Source of the DNA: Daucus carota subsp. sativus
Taxonomy: Eukaryota > Streptophyta > Magnoliopsida > Apiales > Apiaceae
Assembly (NCBI RefSeq): GCF_001625215.2
Contig: NC_030385.2
Span: 7,557,135-7,621,134 of the forward strand
Direction of reading: 5' to 3'
Length of the DNA: 64,000 nucleotides
Part shown: in pieces, positions 35,739 to 46,953 of the stretch
Layout: every line of letters starts with the position of its first letter
Position numbering within the stretch: the first letter of the stretch is position 1
The notes under the pieces: generated by a model
Seen by the model: only the letters and a program-made list of their open reading frames with translations
Told to the model about the DNA's origin: nothing
The model's database searches: none
Translations under genes and position numbers: made by a program

Positions 35739-36461
35739 TAGGAGTGTGAAACGGATAATTTGGATACAGATCTGCCTATATTCGTATCTGAATCCGGATC
35801 CGAAAATTTATATCCGGATCGGATTTAAATTGAATCCGAAATTTTTTTAAAGGATATATCCGAATCCGGATCTGATAGATATTATTCGGATACAAATAAT
35901 ATCCGGATCCGATAGATATTATTCGGATACAAATAATATCCGGATCCGAATTCGATTTTTTTATTTTTATATTTAAAACTAGAATAAAAAAATAGCAAAA
36001 ATAAAAAATTAATATTTAAAAATTGAGTTATGAATTAAAGTCATTAAAGACGGTTTATATTTGTTCAAAATTAATTTTATTTATCTTTCAATATAAATCT
36101 ATTATCTTTAAATATTAAACTTGAATGATATTATGATATATTCCTATAATATTTTACAGTTATATAAAATATATATAATTATATTATTTTATGAATACAT
36201 ATATAAATAGAAAAACTATAAATTATAGAATAATAATATATAATATATATATAATATTTAAATATCATATATATATAATTTCATATTCGAATATCATCGG
36301 ATACGAATATGCCTATATCCGTATCCGTATCCGGAACTGTCGGATTCGGACGCGGATAATATCCGCTTTATTTCGGATACGGATAATATCCGCTTTATCT
36401 CATGTACGAATGCGGATTATCAGACGGATATCGGATTTTTCGGACTTTTTTGACAACCCTA
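35739..36461. mobile_element. hAT-type MITE, second copy of the family inserted in the LecRK gene
   Basis: Starts TAGGAGTGTGAAACGGATAA and ends TTTTTTGACAACCCTA; subterminal GGATCCG/ATATCCG motifs and the AT-rich core match the element at 13702-14419 in the same orientation. The right half is the best conserved (GATACGAATATGCCTATATC). It carries a local duplication (GATATTATTCGGATACAAAT twice, near 35877 and 35915). The flanks share only TCATA, so the target duplication has decayed. Confidence 0.85.
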
Positions 36462-36573
36462 GCTCATATAGTATGATATATTATTATTAAATTATATCTA
36501 AAATAATGTGTTAATATATTGGTTTTAGCATCTAATATTGTAAAATGTCATGTAAATTTTTTTCCAACTATCT

Positions 36574-37004
36574 TTACCTTTTTGCCTCTATTGTAATTAA
36601 ACTTGTACAGACAAATCCAACACAATTTTTAGTGATAAAATTGTCTAAATCAAGTTAGTATAGAAGGGAAAGAATGTATAGATATATTGGTCTCTATATT
36701 TTGAAATGAAAGAGTAAACAAGTGCAAGTAGACATATGTTGAGAGCGGTATATTAGAATCCACACATTTCTTATTATACGTATTAGCTTATTTTATTACA
36801 TCATTTGTGTCCACATTATAATGGTTGAACTTAGCTGTTTATGAGGCTTTATGAGTAGTTTTTATTTATGGGATCATGATTCATGATGAAGTGGAGGTAC
36901 CACACATTTCATAGTAGATCAAATTTTACAAACTTTGTACTTTCCATTAGCGTTTTTTTCTTTTGCATTCAATAAGTTTAACTTGTATTATCTTGAATTT
37001 TTAA

Positions 37005-37057
<53 letters not shown>

Positions 37058-38163
37058 CTGTAATGGGGGAGATGATTTCTCAAGAAATTCTTTAACAAAA
37101 ACAAATTGTTAGTAAAGACTCATATATAATTCTTGTTAGTAATATTGCCCAATTGCAAAATTTGACTGATTATTAAATTTTGCACAGCGCAATGATTACT
37201 TTAACTAGTAATCTAAATACCATCAACATTGTTGGAGATGTTGAAGTTTTTATACATCGAAAGGATAGATAAACTATTGTTATACGTCACTCATGATGAT
37301 TTAACTGAATTCTTGAGAATTGGCCGAATAAATATGGCCACTCCGTAGATCTTTATCATGTGATGCTGTAATATAAACATTATATAAGAACCTATATCAT
37401 TTATTCGGCCGATTCTCAAGAATTCGCTTAAATCATCATGAGTGAGATATAACAGAGTTTCTATATTCTCACTATGCATAAACACCTCAACATCTCCAAC
37501 AATTTTGATAGTATTTAAATTACAAGCTAAAGTGATCATTACGCTATGTAAAATTTAATATTTATCACTCAAATTTTGCAATTCGGCATGATTACCAACA
37601 ATAGTTATATTTGACTCTTTACTAACAACTTGTTTGTATTAAAAAATTTGCTGAGAAGTTATCTCCGAGCTCATTCCCTTTTCTGCGACTACAGAATATA
37701 TATACTCCCCCAAGTTAAAAAATGAAGATGATACAAGTCAAATTTATTTAATGCGAAAAAAATAAAAAACTAATGGAAAGTAAAATGTTGATATAGTTTA
37801 GTCTATTATTAAATAGTAAGTATTCATAACGGTCCATCGAATAAAAACTACTCATAAAGCATGATGAGCGGCTTAGTTCAACCTTTATAATCTTGACACG
37901 AATAATGTAATTGATGAAGCTAACACGTACAATAAGAAATGTGTGGATTCTAACATCCCACTTTTGACATATGTCTGCTTGCATTTGCTTACCTTTTCAT
38001 TTTAGAATATAGAGATCTTTTTGTGTGTGTGTGTGTGTGATGAGTGATCATTTATATATACCTATTTTTTCTTCTACAATGACCTGATGTAGTCAATTAT
38101 ATCACTAAAATTTTTGTTGCTATCCTTTTGTACAAGTTTAATTACAATAGAGGGGAAAAGGTA
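36574..38163. repeat. 1.6-kb imperfect inverted repeat (about 760-bp arms, 65-bp loop)
   Basis: The left arm (36574-37333) aligns to the reverse complement of the right arm (37399-38163) along its whole length, roughly three quarters identical by eye. Matching blocks include CCTCTATTGTAATTAAACTT at the outer ends, AGAATCCACACATTTCTTAT, GGCTTTATGAGTAGTTTTTA, TTGGAGATGTTGA, and GAATTCTTGAGAATTGGCCG at the loop. The arms differ by small indels and by private GT/CA microsatellites (37014-37052; 38019-38039). On the minus strand the right arm contains an 82-codon ORF (37291-37539) with ITLACNLNTIKIVGDVEVF, which I do not recognise. A transcript would fold into a very long hairpin. No transposon ends or target duplication found. 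Confidence 0.85.
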
Positions 38164-39287
38164 CAGAGATTTGCTTTGTATTATTGTCAAACTTTTGTTG
38201 CTATTGACGTTACGCGCCCTTTTAAAAAAGACACATACATGTAAGGCATAATGTAACAAAGAATATAATTACGATAACTCAACACAGTAACAAGACATGA
38301 AACAATAAATAAATCTAATATAGGAATCAACATATCGACAAACATGTACATACATAATCAGATAATTAAGGAAACTGAAGCAATCACAAAATCACTAGAA
38401 GAAGTTCATTAATATGTTCAGGCTTCAGTGAGGAAAAAAAATATAAGTTGTTTCAGGGTTCAGAAGTTGTCCACTGATTTAGTGCGAAGTATTAGTAGAT
38501 TCCAGTATCATTAGATTAATTATTTGTAATCAGATATTGATGTTTTTTTAACCCGAATGGACTCGTCAATATTAGATGACAAAGACTGTATGAAGTTCGA
38601 TTTCAGTTTTAGTCGTTTGTGAACCAAACTAGTGCACTAAATGTCAACATGTACGAAATTTTCATCATATTTATTAATTGAAGAATTGATCAAAGTCAAA
38701 CAATGTCACCGTTTATCCCAAGTCAAAATCAAGCCATGCCTTCATCCTATTTTCTAGAGTCAACACATTCGAACAAAATCCAATCCGACACGAAACCCAA
38801 TATCTAATCCGAACTCGTTTCGAACCGGAAACCCGAAAAAAAAACTCCAGCACATATATATATATATATATATCAAAGAAGAATACTCTTAAAAGAAGAA
38901 CAAAAAAAAACACATTAGAATCCAATATAGAATCTCATCTAAAACTTGAATTAAACTCTAATTTTAAGCTAATTAAACTTTTATTATGAATAATAATAGT
39001 ATCTACCATGTTTAACAATAAATATGGATGAAAAATAACATGATTTTATGTAATATTAATCGTGCAAAACATACATATATGATTCTATTCTAGATTCTGC
39101 TCTGGATTCTATAATATTTAATATTAATAATATGGATGAGTTTGGATTTTAGATTTTATATATTGAGTTTAATTGGTGTTTAACTATATAATTATGATCT
39201 TAACAAATCACTTTTTGTGAAAAATAAAGGTGTTATGATAGTGTTCTGTGATGTTCTTTTTTTTAAAGTGTTCTGTGCGGAGTGCAA

Positions 39288-39376
<89 letters not shown>

Positions 39377-40710
39377 TTAATCTACTGTTAAAAATAATTT
39401 GACAATTAATGAACATGATTAAATATATATATATATATATATGTAAACAATTAATCTACTGTTAAAAATAATCTGACAATTAATGAACATGATTAAATAT
39501 TCTTGTCCTTCATTTCTGATAATATTCTTGTTCTGCATTTCTAATATACAACAATTGCTAAACATTGTAGTTTGTAGAATAGATTCTTGGGATATTATAG
39601 CTTCAGCTGCAAGATCATCGACATGAGTTTTAGTTTTAATTCAAAACTATCTCTATAATTCACACTATTCTTGTCCTGCATTTTTAGTAATGTAATATTA
39701 ATAATTTATCCCGCATATTTGTGATATATCTGAGTGCTATTTTGTCTTGCAACAAATTCAATTCGTCGCACGACAATGACGATGAGTTCAGTGCCAATCA
39801 TAGTAATGTCCAACTACATCTTTGTTTTGTATGCAATTATCATTTTCATTTGATAGGATTTTGGTGTTTGAACACCAATATTATGGAATTATTATTTTAT
39901 GTTCGGTAAGATTTAGAAGTACTGCTTGGTTTTCACCGATTTAGAAGTGCAGGACAGGATAGGGAGAGAAACGAATGTGCAGGACAAATATCGGCAGCCC
40001 TTGGATGTGTAAAAAATGGATGGTTGTGATTAAGTATCTGAAGCCTCCAAAAAATATAGTTTCCATAGAACTTTTTTAGTGCACACACAAGTATATAATA
40101 TAGTAATATACTTTTTTCAATTTTAGACTTAAATTTGCTTATAATATATATAGATAAGTGCAAAAGTTTATATTCGTGAATGATGATGTCTTTTTTTTTT
40201 GTTTTATTAATGAATTAATTTAAAATTTCAGACTCCATATAATGAAGATTTTTATTTAGAAATTGTTAAATACAATTTAAAATTTTATTAATGTGTAATT
40301 TTTTATTATTAATGTAGTTTAAATATAAGTTAAATGAAATTTAATAACAAGGAAATCAAAGATAAAATTACTATAGAAACGCTTAGTTTTTTGGAATTCA
40401 GGTTTCGGATGAATCCGAACTCGATCCGAAACCTGTGAATTTGGGATTGGATTTGATACGTAAAACCCGTTTGGATTTGAACTTTTATACCTTACCTGGA
40501 ACTCTAGAAGCCTAGAATCACTAGGCAACATGTTTTTACATGTGTACTAGACTACCCGTTTACGTGCGTGAGTGGTTTTGCATCCCCTCAGCATTTACAG
40601 CATTACATTTGTCATTATATGTACTGCAGTAGGCAGATAAAGTTACAAACTATAAAACTTTGATAAAGTCTAAACAGGATTTGTGGGCTGCATTAAATTA
40701 ACAAAGTACA
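38164..40710. other. Repeat-poor, gene-free spacer with microsatellites
   Basis: AT-rich. Contains (TA)n at 38857-38872, a long (TA)n at about 39288-39368 and a tandem duplication (entered separately). No gene supported. Confidence 0.45.
39367..39500. repeat. Tandem duplication next to a (TA)n tract
   Basis: The block ATGTAAACAATTAATCTACT through ATGAACATGATTAAATAT occurs twice (about 39367-39426 and 39441-39500) with one difference (AATTTG / AATCTG). Each copy is preceded by a TA run, so the unit probably includes part of the microsatellite. The near identity points to a recent event. Confidence 0.85.
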
Positions 40711-43458
40711 TTAAAAGTGAAAAGGCCAAGATTCTGCTGCTGCTGCAATGTTTGTAGGAGGATCAAGCAACATCTGCTTAAAGCTAGCCCTGTTTAAAGC
40801 CACCACTTCTGAACAAGATGATGATAAAGCCATGGACATATCACAGTCTGAAAACCTGCAATTAGCACCATCCAAGTTTGTAAAAACCAAGGGATTTTCT
40901 GTGTGATTAGTGGGGAGGAGTGGCTGAAACTTGGGAGTTTGTGGGTGATCATTAGAATGAGGTAAGTGGAAATGTAAAAAGTTGGGCTCTGTTTTGCAGA
41001 TTTTAGCAAACGGAGGAGCTTCTTGCTTGTTAAAACAATAGTAATCCTGATGTGATGAGAGGAGAGTGTTGAGGAGTTTAGGGTCTTGTTTGTCTTTGGT
41101 TTCTGTGGGTGAAGAAAAGGATGTTTGGAGTCCATTTAAAACAAGACTGTTTGTCTGGAACTGTGGCACCACAGCTCCAACTGATGATTGGTTGTTTATT
41201 AGAGATTTAAGGTGGCTTTCATGTGTGATATGGCTCATGTTTAGTTGGTTCTGGTTTTGGAGGGACTGCAGTAATGTTTTGTAAGGCTGTAATGCTGGTC
41301 CTGTTTTTATAGTTTGATCAACCAAATGAGACAGACTTGAGTTTGAAGCTTCTTGCATATAGCTGCTTCGCTCTTCGACAGGCAGGACTCCGTTTTTCTT
41401 TTCTCCCAATTTCAGATATATTCTGCAGATCACCCATTCTTCCTGTGAATTCAACCAAATATACAAATTAAATACTCAAAGCTTATCTTACTGTTTTTTA
41501 AATTGAACTTGAAGAATAATTTCGAGTAAAAAGTTGTTAATAACAATGAAAATGACTTAATTTGGACTTTGGAATTGACATGAGGTGCTCAGACACATTA
41601 ACACAAATTATTTTAGGCCAAACAAACGTGAAAAAATTAAAATATGGAAAGTCCGACACTTGAGCACATATTCATGCTGGGTACTTGTAGTCGTGTCATT
41701 GTATCAAAGTAAACAAGCCTATGCACCGTAACAAATGTGTGTTACCTTACAAGTGTGACGACAAGAGAAGTGACCGTCAAGGCGTGTTACCTTACAAGTG
41801 TGACGACAAGAGAAGTGACCGTCAAGGCGATATTCGTGCATGACCCATTTGGTCTTTTCACCTCTGGGAGCTCTGCCTTTGTAGAAAACAAGAGTCTTCT
41901 TCATCCCAACAAGTGCAGGGGCAGCATTGCCAGAATTACCAGTACTGCTGCTGTAAACTTCCTTGTCCTTTCCAGTTGCTTTCCAATAGCCAGCCCCTGT
42001 GGCTCGGTTGGTTCTTAGCCCACTTGGGTATTTCCTGTCTCTCAAGCTATACAAGTACCATTCTCTCTCCCCCATTTTTGCCACATCTATATCATCATCA
42101 TCCACATCATCTCAGTGCAACTATGCATAATTATGTACTACTAGCACTCAGTACTAATCAAGTTTGCCAAAGATAAATAAATTTACTGCCAAGAAGTTGA
42201 ACCTTTTGTTGTTTGTCATGTAGCTGTTAGATCATAATCAAGTATAATATCTGTCAGGTGGTTAATAATGATTTCTGCAAAGGTGAGAAAGATCTTACTC
42301 CCTCCGTCCCAATGAATTGTATACAGTTTCCTCTTTGGGACGTCCCACCAATTGTATACGTTCCAAAAGTAGTAAACTTTTATAATATAAAACATAATTA
42401 CACCCACTACTTTCCTCCACTATCTCCATTCTATAATAATATAAATACTATTACACCCACTACTTTACTCCACTATCTCAAATTTATTATTAAATATAAA
42501 TGGGTCCCACCACTATACCCACTTTTCATCCAACTTTACTCATTTCTTACCCAATTTCTTGATCTCCGTGTCCCAACCATTTGTATACAAATGGCTGGGA
42601 CGGAGGGAGTACTACTTTTCAGCAAAAGTAAAATGGCTGGGGAAAGCTTTTGAGATTTTGCTCATACATACTCCATTAACTATTTCATTATTTGTGTTTG
42701 GCAGAACTAACTACAAAGACCACACATTAAATTTCATCCTTTACGAATAATACTTATAAAAGGGAATATTGGTTCATGATAAATAAGTCCAGTTAATGAT
42801 TAACGAACCTGAATGATAATTCTTATTTCACTGATAGTGTTTGAATTAGCAATTTCCTTGCTTGAAACCCAGTAGATGGATAAATCATATCCTAGCTATA
42901 TTCAGAATTTCCATATTATTCTCATTTATGTTTCTCATTTCACCGACCATCCAAACACCATAAGAATACTGAGAAGAGGGAAAAACACAAATAGTCCTGC
43001 AAACGAAAAATAACATATTTCGACCACAGACGATTGAAAATAGCTATTTTCAACCAGATTCTGACCATCGAAATTAGCCACTTTTGTTGTAGTGGCTGCA
43101 GGAAAAATGGCTAACTTGACATATATTTAAGCACACACCCTACAGTGATTTAGAAAAGATGCATGCTACAGACCTAAATAAGAGAGATGGGTTCTGCATG
43201 ATTGAAAGAAAGAGGAACAAGGAGTGAATAAAAAAGAATAAAATTAGTACCCGGAAGTTCCCAAGGCTCGCATCTGGTGAGATCAACCTCAGAAATGTGC
43301 AGAGCAGAGAGAGAGGAGGCATTGTAGACCTTGGAAGCCAGGTAGAAGGTAATGAGCTCTTCATCAGTAGGGTGAAACCTAAACCCTGGAGGCATCCCTT
43401 GCTCATTCACATCTCCTCCTCCTCTCAGTTCACTTACTATATCTTCTATAGCCAGCAT
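40711..43458 (-). CDS. CUC3: NAC transcription factor, CUP-SHAPED COTYLEDON3-like, 3 exons, 411 or 426 aa
   Basis: Minus-strand exons 43458-43251, 42086-41791 (or to 41746), 41442-40711. The N terminus [11 protein letters not shown] preceding the NAC domain is close to Arabidopsis CUC3 as I recall it (MLAVEDVLSEL). NAC subdomains: [21 protein letters not shown] (21-40), [31 protein letters not shown]...[36 protein letters not shown] and [22 protein letters not shown]. The variable C-terminal activation region is Ser-, Gln- and Asn-rich and ends WPFHF. CUC proteins specify organ boundaries and start meristem formation. I saw no miR164-like site in exon 3, which agrees with CUC3 as opposed to CUC1/CUC2. 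The splice donor of exon 2 is tandemly duplicated (entered separately): the proximal donor gives 411 residues, the distal one adds 15. Intron 1 hosts a Stowaway MITE. Confidence 0.93.
41739..41828 (-). repeat. 45-bp tandem duplication containing the CUC3 exon 2 splice donor
   Basis: Two identical 45-bp units, 41739-41783 and 41784-41828. Each contains, on the minus strand, the last 38 bases of exon 2 (CTTGACGGTCACTTCTCTTG and on to AAG) followed by GTAACAC. Both donors are AAG|GTAACA. 45 bp is 15 codons, so use of the distal donor inserts [15 protein letters not shown] in frame between subdomains D and E of the NAC domain. The units show no differences, so the event is recent, or an assembly error. 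Confidence 0.92.
42298..42609. mobile_element. Stowaway MITE in CUC3 intron 1
   Basis: CTCCCTCCGTCCCAATGAAT at the left, GGCTGGGACGGAGGGAG at the right, bordered by TA. Internally it contains two TTACACCCACTACTTT blocks. 312 bp, non-coding. Confidence 0.87.
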
Positions 43459-43987
43459 CTCCTAATTCTTTTCTTTTCTTTCCGTAAAAACACTGAGAGT
43501 TGAGAGAGAGATAATCAAATTTTGTATAAACAAGCAGGCTGGTGTTATGAGGTGAAAGATAACATGCAGGACATATATTATATTAATATATGTAGAGTAG
43601 CAGTGTAGGTGTTGGGAGGGGTGCACTGAAACCGAAGGTGAGTGAAATAGTAGTGTAAAATGAGGAAGAGATTTTTTGGGTTCATAAAGGCTGAAAAGTC
43701 TTCCGGATTAAGTAAATTATGAATGGATAAATATAAAATGAAAACATGAAAGAAGGGAATGAGATGCGAGTATATTTTTATGCGTGTTTGTGATAAGAGA
43801 GAGCAGGCTTTGCTACGATATGGTCAGAGAGAAAGTGATGGACTTAACAAAGAGGAGCAGCAAAGCTATTAATTAGGGGTCCTGTAATTTGGGGTGTGAT
43901 GTCATCATTATCTAACCCTCTACACGCCTAAAAAAAAACCATGCTAGATCTGCTCTTCTGTCTCTGGTTCCTACTACTAGGATATTT
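43459..43987. other. CUC3 5' UTR and promoter region
   Basis: On the minus strand, the region upstream of the ATG begins with AAAAGAAAAG/GAGAGAG-type leader sequence. I see no certain TATA box or named cis-element. Confidence 0.35.
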
Positions 43988-44237
43988 AGGTGGTGTTTGC
44001 TTGGCAATTATAAGCCGACTTCTGAGTTCAAAAGTTATAAGCATTTATTTGTATCGTTTGTGTAAGAAGTTAAGAAGTAGTTAAAAAAAGTTAGGATTAC
44101 TAGTTTTTATTTCAAGACTTCTGCTTATTTACCAAACAGTTTAATCACTTATAAGTCTTAACTTGCTTCTGATTTCTATCTCACTTTTTTATTTTAAGTA
44201 AAAAGCACTTATTTTAAGCTAACCCAAACGGCCCCTT
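43988..44237. mobile_element. hAT-like MITE (GGTGGTGTTTGG family), copy 2
   Basis: Starts AGGTGGTGTTTGCTTGGCAA and ends AACCCAAACGGCCCC. Close copy of 24769-25012 in the same orientation. About 530 bp upstream of CUC3, so it is in its promoter region. Confidence 0.7.
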
Positions 44238-44632
44238 AGCTTTCTGATTATGCATGCAGAAGCACGATTTATTTTGGTTTAATTACTCTAGCATGGTTTT
44301 GGAGTATATATGTTGCACACTCTGCAATCTTTTTTAGCTAGCTGCTGGTATCTTATTGCATTGCAATGGAGTAATTTGATTCAATTAGCAGAAACAAGTA
44401 AAAATTAGTTTCCAGTAACAACATTTTGCATCTCCTACGGATCATCGAATAACTACTTGTGTAGGCAGTCACACTGCCATCGACATTGTTGCGTCCAAAT
44501 CTGTGGCTCCCGCGTTTATGGTTATTTTTCATCGGCAAGCTAGTACCAAATTCATGCATGAGAGTAGGTTGTCAATAGGTTGGAAATCCGGTTCCATCCA
44601 TTTCGATTTGATAACTAATGAATTAATGAATA

Positions 44633-44934
44633 CTCACTCCGTCCCTTTTTACATGTTCATTTTCAAAATATTTTTTGTCCCTATTTACATGTTCATTTAT
44701 ACTTTCAAAACTAATTTAATGATAGTTTTCTAAATTTATCCCCATAATTTTAATTTTCAAGGCTTGACTTATTTAAAACTTGGTTGAATTCATGTTTTCA
44801 AGACATAAAATAGGAGTATTCCAACATTTTCAAGATATTAATTAGAGGTATCTAATGAAAAAGTTTATACAATCAATTATTCCTTAGTATGTGTTTTTTT
44901 TCCAAAATGTACATGTAAAAGGGGACGGAGGGAG
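44633..44934. mobile_element. Stowaway MITE
   Basis: Left end CTCACTCCGTCCCTTTTTAC, right end GTAAAAGGGGACGGAGGGAG. TA precedes the left end; the right border is TG. 302 bp. Confidence 0.8.
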
Positions 44935-46571
44935 TGGTATCAGTTGCGGATGCAGAAACATTTTAAACTGTGGGCAGAATATACATAACGGTATTACAGG
45001 ATGGGATAAAAAAAATTACTAGACTAAAATTAATACATATAAAATCAAATTTTAAGATCAAAATTATAAAAATAACCAATTTTGAATTATAAAATTTTAA
45101 TTGCTTAAGTAACTAATCAATTAGATGTATTATGTATGACATTTGAATGGAAGTTAGAAATTTTTGTTCTGTTTTTTGAGAGTCGCTTAATTATTTTAAG
45201 GATATGAAGCAAAATAATCACATACTTGACATATAAATTTAAAAATTAGGCATATGTTATGTGGCCCCTCCAAATTATTGGAAACTTGGAGCCCTACATC
45301 ATGATCATTTATCCATTTATAATCCAACGGCCGATATGTTTCTATTTTATAATTAAAATATTTCTTTTCAATTATTTTGTTTCTTCCATAGAGAATGTGT
45401 ACACTGCATAAAGCATTTATCATTGGCAGTTACAAGCGCCAGGTTCTCCACTAATCTCTCAACTCTCGGCATGTATATCTATAAGTCTTTAAGTCCTCTT
45501 CCTGTTCTGCAAATGATAGTTCAAGAAGAAAATTAATATTGTTGTTTTGCAAATATTGAGATTCCGATTGTTCTGCAAATTAATGAGATGTTGTCTTTTT
45601 TTAGATTTCTTCTACAATTGTTTTGCAGTTGTTCATCAATTTTGTGTTTATCACTCAGAAATATGAGATTAATTGAGAGAAGAAAGTTTAGAAGAACAAT
45701 TGATTATGATCTTGTACATATACAATAATCCTATATTTTGAAGATATCTTGCCATTTATCTTGTAAATCAACCGTCAATTTGGTTTTAACCTAATGATGT
45801 TAAATTTGGTTTTCAAGTACTACAAAAAAACAAGTCTCCAAACCTAACTCTTATATAGTAGCAATTTTTTTTTATTATGGGAGCATGGGACCCCAAGGGT
45901 CCCAACCCATCCATTCTGCAATACACCGTTATGTCTAATATTATATCTCCCATTTGTATTTCATAATATATAATATATAATATTAAATATGTTTAAAAAA
46001 ATTAAGGTTAGTTTAGACATAGATTAACCTGGCAGATATATAGTTCTTATTTTTAATAATAGAAGGTATCAATTGTTGATTTTTTATTATGATATTGACA
46101 ATTAGTATGTTTGTATTTGCACTTTCAAGTTATGTTAAGTTATTTAATATATTTTGAAATTAATTCTAATATTTAAACGGATCTGGAGCTCCAATCCATT
46201 AAGGATGATCTCGACAGATCCACACCAGATTAAAAAAAACAAACTAACTCTGACTCAATCTGAATATGATAAAATTAAATGAATACTTATATGAAATTCA
46301 TCATATTCGAACCCCGCCTTGCATGTGTAGGCTGTTACACAAAATTCGGCACATGATAAATTTAAAACATCAAACAAATAATAAATTTTGTGCTTTAACA
46401 ATTAAGATCTGAGAATAGTTATGTCGCGAGTTTTATGCGTTTTTATATTTTAGTGGTCGGAATTTCTAACTATCGATAGAGTGTCAGGATATTGTTTTTA
46501 TGTTTCAAAAAAATGATTAAGGTTCACTATCTTGAGAAAAAAGGCTAATATTTTTCCTCAAAAAATTGTCC
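44935..46571. other. Gene-free spacer
   Basis: AT-rich with no ORF of recognisable family. Nothing further that I can support. Confidence 0.35.
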
Positions 46572-46953
46572 GCAACTCCAACCCAACATCTCCCTTACCT
46601 ATGTGGACAAAAATAGGGGTTCAAGTAAAAACTTCCCACTCCAACCCTTCTTTCCTTACCTAAAATTTTTAGGTGAGAGAAAACCAAACCCCTTCTTTAG
46701 GGGATAGAAAAGCAATCCCTATCTCTTCCACCTCATCTCCCTCACTCATTTACTTTCACTTTTCATTTTCCCTCCTATTTTTATCTCCCCCATCATAGTA
46801 GAAGTTTTAAAAAAATATTATTTTTTCAAATATAAGGATGATTATAGGGAATACCATTGGAGTAAAACAACATTTTGGTTACTTAAATTTTAGGTAACTA
46901 TTAATTTATTATATTTTAGGAATTCAAAATAGGTAACACCATTGGGGTTGCTC
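46572..46953. mobile_element. PIF/Harbinger-like MITE, diverged
   Basis: Left end GCAACTCCAACCCAACATCT, right end ATTGGGGTTGCTC followed by TTA. The ends resemble the GAGCAACTCCAATGC family at 9838-10232 but are more diverged. Non-coding. Confidence 0.55.

Noticed and set aside
39192-39416. 74-codon ORF with a long Ile-Tyr run
   Set aside because: Also a read-through of a (TA)n tract.
40711-41442. miR164 target site in the CUC-like gene
   Set aside because: I looked through exon 3 for the typical site and did not see it; its absence agrees with CUC3 identity.
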